Source of the DNA: Phoronis australis
Taxonomy: Eukaryota; Phoronida; Phoronidae
Direction: 5' to 3'
NCBI GenBank assembly: GCA_002633005.1
Contig: NMRA01000118.1
Location: 372,707 to 436,706 of the forward strand
Length of the DNA stretch: 64,000 bases
Both the position numbers and the translations under genes were made by a program. Within the stretch, counting starts at the first letter, position 1; each line of letters opens with the position of its first letter. The notes beneath the pieces are model-generated. The model saw only the letters and a program-made list of their open reading frames with translations, did not search any database and was not told the DNA's origin. Shown piece by piece: positions 33,101 through 45,100 of the stretch.

Positions 33101-36100
33101 ATTAGGGAATAGAGATATTTAAGAATGTTCCCTTCCACTGTCAGATGTGGAAAGGTTTTGCGTGTGCCCCTGTCTATCTCACAATACATTGAATGCATCA
33201 CCTGGATAAGTGATCTCGAAAAGCATTATGAAAGATTTCTCTCTACCAAATCTATTCTTTGAAAAATCGGCTTGAAGTGAAAACCCTGTATATAAGGTCC
33301 TGGCCTTACAGGCGAAAAAATATTTATAATGCAACAATCTGGAATATGCAGGACTACGTAACAGTGTAATTATTTTTAAAGTGTTGTGTCAACCACTAAT
33401 TACTACAATGGCAAGTCCTGCCAAAGATGATAAAACTAATGAAAATGTTGAATGAAGAACAATATAGTGCAGCACGTATTCTGAAGCTGTGTCGCAGCCT
33501 CATAGGGAAGGCCTAGTTGTACTGAATTATAATGACGTGGCCTTATACACTAGGTTTTGTAGCACCAATCTCAAATAGTCAAATTACCGGCTTTCACAAA
33601 ATGAATATTTGAGATTTATGAGATTTTGCAGAATTTTGGAGACTTCTTTTATCTTCATCACTTATTTATTAAATATAAGTTTTCACTTATGGGTACGATG
33701 TCTCGGTCATATGATGTTTATAAGCCTAACATCTTGATGAAGATTGTTCAAAATAAACACATTTTTTACTTATTTGTTTTTGCGTTATTTTGGGGACTTC
33801 TTTGTAAACCACTTCTTGATCAGATTACATTTTTCACTTTCAGTCAAGATGTCTGCGAACATATGAAATTGCAAAGCCTGACATCTCTGTGAAGATTGCC
33901 CAAAAGATGGCGCAGTTACACAAACTCAACATGCCAATAAAGAAAGAGCCTAAATGGTTATTTGGGAACTTGAACAGGTGTGTTTGTTAAAGAGACACTG
34001 TCTTATTTTCTATTTTCTCATAATAGAAAATTATTTCAGTCTGGCCCTTAACCTGATCATTCTGGGCATTGACAGTTTGTGGAAAAGAGTATGAGAATGC
34101 CTATGGTTAGTTGTGATAGGGTTGGCCAGCCCTTGGGCTGCTTATGTCTCTTATAGGTGATCTCATTGGTTTCCGGATGTTGGAACAAATTGATACAGTA
34201 CCTTGGCAACAAACATTTTGAGACAAGTTTTTAATATCCACCAGTTCATGCTTTGCATAAAATTTATGTGGTCAAACCTTAGGGGAAGGAAATGTTGAAT
34301 GTAACTCGCACATGCATTTGTGAAGTGTGAAGGTTAGCATTACAGACCCGTGTACCATACGCAAAAATGCAGATTTTCTATGGAATTTTGGATTGTAGTA
34401 CGCAAGACCTGGCAAAAATCTGCCAATTTGAAGCAGAGTATTTACCGAGTTGTTACTCACTTAGTGAAAAGCTAATGATAAAAAAATGGAAGTTTTTTAA
34501 ATTAGAAATTAAAAAATATCTGTTCATATTATTATAAACTAAAAAACGTGAGTTCTGAATGCAGTAACTTGCTCCCATTAATTCTAGATATAGCATGGTA
34601 ATTGATGAATCGCAAGGCTTCTTGTATCAATATTCATCACTGGCTAAAACTATAACTACCGTATGCGCCTTAATAACCGCCCAGGGCACTTAGAAAAGTT
34701 CGTTTCTGTGGGGGGGGGGGCGCTTATTACAACCCAAGGCCGTTGAAACCCGGTCTCTGAAACGGGTGAAATCGGAAGCTAAGATTCATCATATTTACGC
34801 TCTGTGACGTATCTGTAATCTATGAAAGACTTTCTACAAAACCGTGATGCATTGTTATCAAACTTTGCTGCTAAATTACGATCATTTTACAGAAAATTGT
34901 GCTGAAATCCCAGGGCAAAAACTCGCCGACTGCCTGCCTCGCAATCGTCGATATGGCGATTTGAATGCTTGAATAAAAATAGTTTCGACTCATCAAACAA
35001 ATTACCTGAAATCCTCCTTAAGTTTTCCAAGTAGCGTCCCTAAGATTTTTAAGTTCCGTGGAGTCGGGATCACAGCAGGTTTAAGTACAAATCTGTGCTA
35101 CTACATCGTGCCATCTACATGTATGATTGGCAACATGAGAAAAATGTCTGGACGAACACACATGTTGTTGTCACGTGACGTTTGTTTTGAAGTTGTCTGC
35201 ATTTGTGAGTAAGCGAGCGCGTGCGTGTCACCAGAGTTCATTTGCCAGAGCAGATACCGTCTTTTGGCCAGAGCCACGCAATCTAACGAGCTAGATGTGC
35301 ATTGTATCTAAAGAAATTTGCACAAGCAGTAGGCCTAAACCAGAGTGTGTTTCATTCAGCACTTGCCGGTCTCATGTCACTAAAAACGTATGACATTTGT
35401 CTCGGTAAGGCCACATTAGTCGCCGTGTGGCTGGATGCGGCATAAGTGACTATCTAACAGTTATTTTTCGGTGTAAGGGTGTGTAAACATGCACCGTCAG
35501 TGGTCATTTTATCGGATATTTGGCTTAAAAACGCCAATTATGGTTAATCAAACAATTCATCTTAAAAATAACGCAAACATTTTTTATAGTTAGAAACTGT
35601 CGGAAATTAGTGCCAATATTCATTTCTTGCTGATGCTATACTGCCCGTTTCATGAATGGATAGTTCCCGACTAATGTCTGATGACAGGTTCGTGTATGTA
35701 GCGCGCGCTTCCTGGCCACCTGCTTTTAACACTGGCCAAGCTTTTTATTAGTCTTCGATTCGCGGTTTTTATGTGTAGGCCAACAAAGAAATTTGGATTC
35801 CTGTTGAAAGCGGGAAATATCTACAAAGCAATCCCGTAGACAAGTACACTACTTCTGTTCTGAAAGGCCAGACTATTGGTCCTCGCAATATCAGCAGAAC
35901 TTTTGTGTTCGTTTTGAGGCATGGCGGAAGTTTGAAGTGTATAGTCACAGCTCAATACCGACAGCGGCGAGGCTCGTGATCTACAAATTTTGCGCACAGT
36001 GATTTTTTTATGACTGTCAGATATTATTGATAAGTTGAAGACGTTACTGTAGAATTTTAGGACTGTAGATAAGGCATTTTTTGCACGTACATGTTCATGG

Positions 36101-39100
36101 ACTGGGCGCTTATTTTAACAAAGTCTGAAAACGCGTGGGTTGGGCGCTTATAGGAGCATGGGCGGTTATTACGGCGAATACGGTAACAACTTCTGTAGTT
36201 GGTGGATTGTGTACTTTGCTTAATTCCGGCTATCTCTAGCTATATACGCACTGTTGTCAAAATGGCAAAGCATGAGAGGTCACCTACTCTGAGCTGTGAA
36301 GAAAATAGCTTCTGAAAGGAGGGAAATTGTTATTACAAAGAATGCTTTGTCTTATGGAAGGGACTGTCGAATTTACATTGCAAGTTGAATAGCTCATTTT
36401 CTTGTGCACGTGGTGACTGCACTGACTTCACAGCGAGTCAATCCATGGGCAGCAGTCAAGGTTTTTTGACAGGCTGTATGGTGGTATGTATAATTATAGT
36501 TATTCCAAAGATTCGTGAATGGTTAAGAACATGTGGTTATCTATGGCAGATTAAAGTCACATTTGAACGTATACAAGAATGAGGTTACACTTAACAAATT
36601 CTATATTCTTCCGACTATCAAGGTGGATATCGTACATATACGACAAGCTGTGGACAAATGACGAGTTCCTTAGGACAAATGCGGGCCTTCCTAGACTAAA
36701 ACAGATGGACCTGAAAGAGGAGTCTATAGCTCTTAGGTAAGAAGGACAGTAGGATTAGGGAAGTTGTCATCTGTGTCCTGCATTTACAACAAGTCAGTCT
36801 TGAAGTCTTTGTTGTTTGTTGCAACACAAGTATAAGACAATACAATACAATAATTGTGCAAAGAATTAGCTTAGCGAACAAATCGTTATATCCAGGCTTA
36901 TAAGTAGCACAAAAAATAACAAAAACAAAAGGAAAGTCTTTTTGAACTAATTTTTTTGGACATTTTGTCCATTCTGATAGTTAGTACAATGATTTATCTT
37001 CACACGGATATTAGAAGTTAATCGCTAAAATATCCACCAATCAAGTGCTACTCGAGTTTGACTATTTGGCGCTATCTTATGTTACTGCTAGAACCTGAGA
37101 GACAAATGAAAAGAGGACAGAGATATTAAATGTAATTGTCAGTCTTCTTGAAGTCATGTCACGTTTCATTAACTGACTTAACTGATCATTTTTCAACACA
37201 TTAACATTTATTTTCAAATCTTCAGTGTTTGAAATATTTTAATTTGTGCCATATTGCGTTGCACAATTATTTAAAACCATGTGATCGTCTTTTTTGTGAA
37301 ACTAATCATTTTTGCTTTGAATGTAAATCCACCCACACATTGATGTTCAAATCTGCTAAGCATATCAAAAATCAAAAGGTATTTGCTGCATAGTTGAAAT
37401 CAGTTGATGTCATCCCGAACCACTTGGCTACTTAAATAGCAGCTGTCTTCTCCACTGCTGCGCTGCCTGCCAGATTTGTTCTTGTGAAGCTGAGGAGGGG
37501 TGACATCAATTTTTGTGCTGCCCAGTGGCAATTCAGAATTTTTGATTTTTCCTCTAAATCTACTCACTGGATAGTGAAGAAATTAATTTTAGCAATTCCT
37601 CAGATATTTTTGCACACAATGTGACGGATTTATAAATAAAGAATTTTTTATCAAAAATAAGTACCGTATTACAGTAATTTTTGTCTGTTATTAGCTTAGT
37701 TTGTACTTAGTATGTGTTTTACAAGTAAAGCTTCCAATATTTGCAGCAAATTAATCGTCCATTGAAAAATAGAAAAATGTCAATTCTGACAATTATTTGT
37801 GGGTGAAATTAGTGATGAATTGTCACTTTTGATTTTAAATGCGTTGGTTGATTACGTCTTTTCAATACAGATTGTGCTTACACTGAAGTTGCTTCTTTCT
37901 ATTAAGTTTTGATGAAAAATTTACGCAAATTCATTTTCTTACTCATCCGCCATGTTCTCTTAATTTGACATTTTACAGTGTGATTTGCATTCTTGCAGTT
38001 AAGTGCACTAGTGTCTTTCAAACTGGCGGTGGAGCCTTTTTCAATTGATTGATTCTTCACTTGACTTTTCGGGTGTGTGTTTTTGTTTCTTTGCAGAGAG
38101 ATTCTTGATCAAGTCCAGTCTGAAGTTGTCTTCTGTCACAATGATTTTCAGGAAGGTAATGTAAAAACATATGGTTATTGAAGTTCTGCTCTCAAAGTTA
38201 ATAGTAGCATCATTTTTATGCAATTTTCGCCTGTTTTAAAAAATGATTGTTGTGCATGATAGTTGAAATGAGTTGTGAATCTTTGTAGACTTTTGTTTCT
38301 CGGTAAATTACACTCAACTAAGAAGTTTGTCCAGCTGTTCGAAAATTGAGCTGTTTAATGTCAACTATAGGTGATCTCTCAAATATTTTGATGGTAGAAA
38401 CGAACCACTATCAAGCAAGGCAGAAATATTTTGAGACTAGTTTGATAGTATGAGTTCAGGATGTTTTTTCGTTGGTTATATTTACAAAGGAAATTCGTGA
38501 GCGGTGATAAGCCAAAGAAGCAAATTTTTGTTTTAGACCACTTGCCATTGCACAGTTGGTTACAACTTGTTCCGTAATTATACAAGAAGGGAGTGGGCTT
38601 ACAGACTGTTGTTTCTTGAGATCACACTCGCGGCATAAAGGATGTGTCATGATAAACCAATTGTAGAGCCAGGTCTCAACCTACAGTGAACTGTCAGTTC
38701 TTTCAAAGCCTTGAATCACATCTTTCTTGACTAAGATAGGATTAGAGGCTAATTTCATAACAATGAATATTCTAAATTGAAAGTTAATTTTTGCAATGCG
38801 AGGCAAATGTAAAGCTGCTTGAAATTGTATTAAAGTGTCCATCAATCCACCTTCCATCACAAAGACCAACTTCTGATTTAGATCACTTACAGTTATGAAA
38901 TTTGTCTCAAATTGTTCGTTGTCAAATTGTGAGGGGTTTTAGTGCTGAGAAAGAATTATCGGTTCGTTATCAGTTGAGACCAGGCTCTGTACGTTGTGTT
39001 GTTACAGTGGGTAATTTTAAGTGCTGAGCGTAGTCTCTGACAGTTCTTTGCAAACTTGAAATTGCTCCTCGTTTGAGTAAGGAACAAGCTGAGAATCATT

Positions 39101-42100
39101 TTATTATGCACACAAATATTTAAATGTGGGATTTGTTGCGTAGACTCTCAACTGTTAATTGTTTTATATTCAATACCAAATGATGTGAATGGAAGATCTC
39201 TTGGGAATGACTGTAATAAGTGCTGGTTACCTTAGAGATTGCAATTAGACTTCATGCAAACAGAGAGCCGGTATCCTTCTCTTAGGAAACTTTCTAATTA
39301 ATTTATTACGTGCTTGTTGTTTGAATAATTTTGTCCACCAGTCACATGCCAATTATAGAAAATAATTGCAGGTGGCCTGGTACGCGTTGTACCAGAGGTG
39401 GGCATTCTACTCAGGTGGGTCCCTTGCACTGAACACCTGAAATCATTTGTGTCTTTTATTAATATATAGTTAAAAGTTAACAAAGCTGAGGTGCTGGAGA
39501 CCTGACTCAAGGGTGTGTTAGTGTGCCCCTGTGGAACTTCAACTCACAACTTAGAGTGAAGAAAGCAGATACTTATACCACTAGGACACACTGCCTCCTC
39601 TTTGCCAATTAGTCATCGACACCCTTTGAACTTGTACTGTCAGCAAAAATGATACTTTAAGCATACCTTTAAGGGGAATGCAAGTATTTTTAGTGTCATT
39701 TTTGTTAAATTATGATTTTCTGGTTTTTTAAGACATGTAAATCAATTTCCCCGGGTTAAAATTTATTACGGTATGTAAGCATCACTCCGGAAGTGAAATT
39801 TGCGGCATGAATAATTTTCTTTCAATTTATGCAATGTTTCATTTGGGAGATTGGTTCATTGTATGCTAGTTCCCAAAAATTGTTAAAGTATATAATTTGC
39901 TTTCGACGAGTATCCATGGGCAATCCAAACTTGAACTAGAACTCACTTTATGAGAATTAGTCATTTTATCTGCAGTGTACAGGAAATGGCTGGAGCCAGA
40001 AACATGAATCATCTACATTATGAAACTTTTCTGGTCACTGACCATGCATGCTGCGCTGACTGTTTACACGCTTGTGTGGCACCATCTAGGTTTGTACCTT
40101 GAGTCACTTCAGTGGCTGCAACTGAAGTAGGCAAACAGTAGCCCTCGATAGTGTGGTCGTGCCACACCACAGTGGTGCAATTGTTACTTCTAGCACATAA
40201 GGAAGCTTAGCGTTTCTTAAGAACACTCCTAGTGGCAGGACAGAGAAGAGACATACCAACAATATGTCTTCCTTCTTCAAAACGTACTTTCTTGCTCTCT
40301 GCGGACGTGTTCCTTTCGTAATCCAACAGTAACAGTTATGCCACACACAAAAATTTTTGTATAGCTTTATCCATGGCGTGAATGAACTACACTTTCTTGA
40401 CACGAACGAGCCAACTCCGATGGATCTCGTCACTGGAAATGTGGTTTTCCGTACGGACTCCTTCAGAGCTCATAATACTTGTATACTAGAGTGCAGCAAC
40501 TTAGAGGCATACTGAATAAGACTTGGAGAAAGATAAACAACTTGTAGCAAGCAGACACACACCATGGTGCATCCATTGTCAAGCACTGTCGGAAGAAAGT
40601 GCATGTACACAAAGCTGGTGGGGAATTATTTTGAGCTCTCACTCTACTTCCTGCAAATTAATGAGACCCTGGAGAATGACTTCACTTGAAAATCTATCTA
40701 GGATAACCACGAAATGGTAATTTTGCCAAAGATGACACTAAAAACGGTTATCTTCCGCTTTAAGTGACCTCAAGTGTGCACTGTTGCTTTTATACAACTT
40801 TATACCCAAGTGTATACTCTATTAATATCTGTCAGAAGTTGTTCAGAATTGGCATATTTAACACACTAAGCTTGTGCCGAAATTTACTAACACTTAATTT
40901 GTATGGTGTGAATTAAGGCCGTGACCTAAGGATTGGTTTTGTGTTTTGTATAGCTCCATCTACGATCAATCACAGAGATATTGTGTAGGTGCATTCCACG
41001 GTATTTGTGCCATGAACTTTAAAATTTCAAATCACCCATTAAACTTTCATTTTGATGTTTACACATAGTTTAATCATTGAATTTTGTTGTCTGCAGGTCC
41101 ATTTTCTGTTAGTCTTAGAAATTTTGCTTTTATCGGAAGGTTTATATCTTATTTGTAAAATTGTGTGTTACAGATGTGACATAACTTTTTTCATAATTTT
41201 TTCTACACACATGAAGAAATTAATGCCAAAATTGTTTTGATATATCATTTACTACACAAAAAGTATACTAAGAATTGAAACTACCTGATTTTTTATAATT
41301 AGTATTTCCAATTAAACTTTCAAATTAGTGATAGCCATGCTTTTGGTGTTGATGAAACCATAGCAACTTTAAAAAAACTGTTTTTTTGAAAAAGTTGATT
41401 CCACTAAGTTTTCTAGTTGCCTTTGCATTTAAAGTGAAAAGCAGAATATTTTTGGTTCTATTCAAAAATTCCATTTTACAATACAATACAAAACTACTGA
41501 TTTCGTGTGCTTATTTACCATTCTATCATGATCTTTGTTGTAGGCAATCTCTTGCAATATGAGAACCCATTACAAGGTACAGACCTGATGGCCATAGACT
41601 TTGAATACTGCAGTTACAACTACAGGTCAGTTATCTAACAGTGCACCATAACTATGCAGCAATGGTTGACCAGTAGGGTTGATGAAGGTATATTCTGTCA
41701 CTACGTACTAGCTTATGGCTGCTTAATTTCTTGTTTCTCCTGAAATTGGAATTTTCTTGATGAAGTTGTAAAACTTGATGGCTGTCCTGTTATTTTCTGC
41801 ATAAAGGTCTTGCTGCAATTGCAAGGTACTATTAGTGCGCTGATGGAAAACAAATTGACAAATTTTCTATCAAGTAGTCACAGTTATTATATAATTTCTA
41901 TCTCTATAGTCATTTTCTGATGCAGTGGTGACAATGAAATACGCCTCGTCGCTTGATGGCGATGGAGTAGTGTACTGCGCTTTGTGCTCTTTCCCAGTAT
42001 TTTTTATGAATTATTAATCTCTGTGACCAAAACGGTTCACACAAAAATTTCCAATATCTAAATATTTCAAATCGTCCATCAATGAAAGATTTGCCTTTTG

Positions 42101-45100
42101 TACTTGTTCTGTAGGATGATACAGAAATGTCTAATTTTGGCTACTTTTGGAAACGTTATCACAGAAACGGATTATCTACACCGTTAGGAGTTGTCTTTAA
42201 AATGCTACACTTTTTTCGTGATGGGCTATCAAAAATAGGACTTTAAATTTGTGATTTTCATGGAAAACTGTAAAACCGCATTTACGGAAAATCAAACGTA
42301 AAAAAAATTGCCATTATGTTTGAACTTGCCGCTTTGCTATTCCTAAGGCTTGGCATAATGCCAACTCGCAAAATGCAACCTGACAAATTTCCCGGGCTGC
42401 CAAATGGGAAATTTGAGCTGGCCAAAACAGAATGTGGTGGTACCCTCCCGTGGTGGTGCCCTCCCGTGGTGGTACCCTCCTGTGGTGGTGCCCTCTCGCA
42501 TCGTTTTTTTCCAAAAATTATTGCTGCCGGTGCTTGCTGAACAGTTAATTCTTAGAATGTTATTTGAATGTTTGCTCGGATGTGTTCTGAGTGTAGTAGA
42601 TGTGTAGATTTATAACGTACTCTGTTGCCATAACATTCTAAAGTATTTGCGTGATTTGCATAATTATCAGTTTTTTGTCAGTCATGTACATGGATTTGAG
42701 TGTCTTTTTTTATTTGCGTTAATTCCTAATTATAAACTCTGTCATGGTTACAAACTTGTCTGAAGCATCTTGTGATTTGGTATGTTTTTGTTTTTAGGCA
42801 CAAAGCCACTGATCACTTTCTTTGAAACTTGTTGTGTAAATGCTTTTAGGGGGTTTGACTTTGGCAATCACTTCTGTGAGTGGATGTATGACTACACACA
42901 CCACGTGGCCCCCTATTACACAGAGGTGTTGGCCAACTACCCAACCAAAGAACAACAGGTGATGAGACTGTCAGTAAGGAGATGTGTGTACCACAAATGC
43001 TTCTCTGTGCTGTCAGTCCAATTTGATATTCAATACGAACCTCTTCTGTTTGATTCTCCGTTTTGAATCTGAAAGCACTCATTTAGTTTCTGTATTTTGC
43101 AATGTAAATCTGAGGTATGCATGGTCATGTTTCATGTTGAGGCATTGAAAGGTGTTTTCAGGAGTGCGGCTTGCGTCCTTGGTGCATAAAAATTTTCACC
43201 GGCGCCCTTTGAGTTTTTAACTCATGTCATCTGGTGCTTTAAAATTGTGTTGTCAATGACAACTTATTTTTTCTTGCCACAAAAATTATACCTTGCATTC
43301 AGATTACAACATGACAACAATGCATATCAGCCTATCGACATTTTAGCTAATGTCTTACCAAAGCAAGAAACTAGAATCACCACCATAGCGGTCTAACATA
43401 CAAGGCTGGTTGGTGTTTAAAAATTATTGGAGGCCACCCTCACTAGCTCAAACTTTACCCCCGGTCTATCATACAATCTTTCCGATCGTCACAAATTTCC
43501 CTCTTTCTTGTTTTTACTGTTTCTGCCATTTGCACATTTCCCAGTTGCTAGCAAGGTTTCGTCATTGATGCTGCTGTCCTGGTTCACCGAAGGTTTGCTT
43601 AAAATGAAATATCAGCGTAACATACTGGGGTAAGAGATATAATCATACACATGTTAGATGTCATCCGAAAATGTAGATCGAAAAATGTCTAAAAAAGCCA
43701 TTTATCTTCTAAGTTTCCCCTGGTGGTCAATTGATCCATAGGTATGTTACTTTGATATCAACTTGTCTTGCTGGGCAAATCTTTTTCAGTTTGGTGACAC
43801 ATGAGTTGCAAACTGTGTTACCCTCCAGCTTGAGAGTAGAGGTTCATTTTTGAAAATAGGCCACCAATGAAAACTGTCTTGTAGTAAAGAATTTGGAAAG
43901 ACAGAGAGCTGTCAAGAGTATTGATAAATAAGTAGAGATGGCTCTATATGGAGGTTCTGTTAAGAGTTCTTGTAATTTGCCCATTTGTTGAGTGATTCCT
44001 TGAGTCTCTGACTCGGTCAGTTGTTACACAAGGTCAAAATACTGAACCTAGTCTCTAGTCTGTGTCGACAAGTCTTTGATTAAGTGTTGTTGGACACAGC
44101 ATTATAGTTTATTGTCTTTGTATGCATCATCATGTTCTGTGATAGTTGATGCAACATAATCAATCATTTAATTCCTGTAATATACTCCTGTTAAAGAAAA
44201 ACGAAAAACTTCACTGTAGTGCATTTAAAAGTCATCACTTAGTGTGAATCATTGCTTCAGCTTCACACTAGGTGGTAGTACACCTCTTATTTTCACTAAC
44301 TAATACAAGATGTGTTCAGTTTATAGACAGGAATATTCTATTGCAACATTTCCTTTCAGTTAACATAGGAGTGATACTGTTAACATGTTCATTTGTAGAC
44401 ATTATACTTTGATGCCTACCTGTCTGAGATGGACTTTACTGGTGACCGAGAAGGACTGATTAATCAGCTTATCATAGAAGCAGACGTGTACGCCATAGCC
44501 TCACACTTCTTCTGGTCAATCTGGTCAATTGTTTCTGCAGAATCTTCCCAGCTGTCATTTGGTTATGTGGTAAGCAGTAGTAGGCACTTCTCATGAAGCA
44601 AGAACCCCTGTTCGTATGGGACCAGTGACTTCTTTTCACATGAGACTAATCAACCAGTGACTCAGTTCACATGAGAAAAATTGCACCAGTGACTGATGTT
44701 ATCATGAGACCAATCTTTCCAGTATCCTCTGTTCACATGAGATCAATCACTCCAGTGACTTCTGTTCACATGAGCCCAATCACTTTGGTGACTCTGTTCA
44801 CTGTGAATTTAGGAACAATACTGATTGCAATACACAGACGCACATGCGCGCGCGCACACACGCACACACACAGCTATATGTGTGACTGCATTATGCGGTC
44901 ATTCCCCTCCCTCCGACATTCACCCATCGTCTGTATGCCGCGTATCACACCGAGTGAACTATCCTGTGCAACTATAATAGAATTATTGCCTCAGTCATGA
45001 CAAATGATTGGCATCAAGTGAATATGTTGTAAGCAGGGCTTGGAATTTTTCGCTGAAATGCGGATTTCCGCTTTTTTCAAATGTTCTGTCTGCGTATCTT

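Larger units (their letters stand above)
38156..41543. other. Choline kinase intron 5
   Basis: About 3.4 kb, AT-rich. It holds a tRNA-like SINE on the minus strand (39530-39600) and members of an intronic repeat with GGTTCGTTATCAGTTGAGAC (about 38936-39110, related to 46995-47210 and 48508-48665). Confidence 0.75.
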
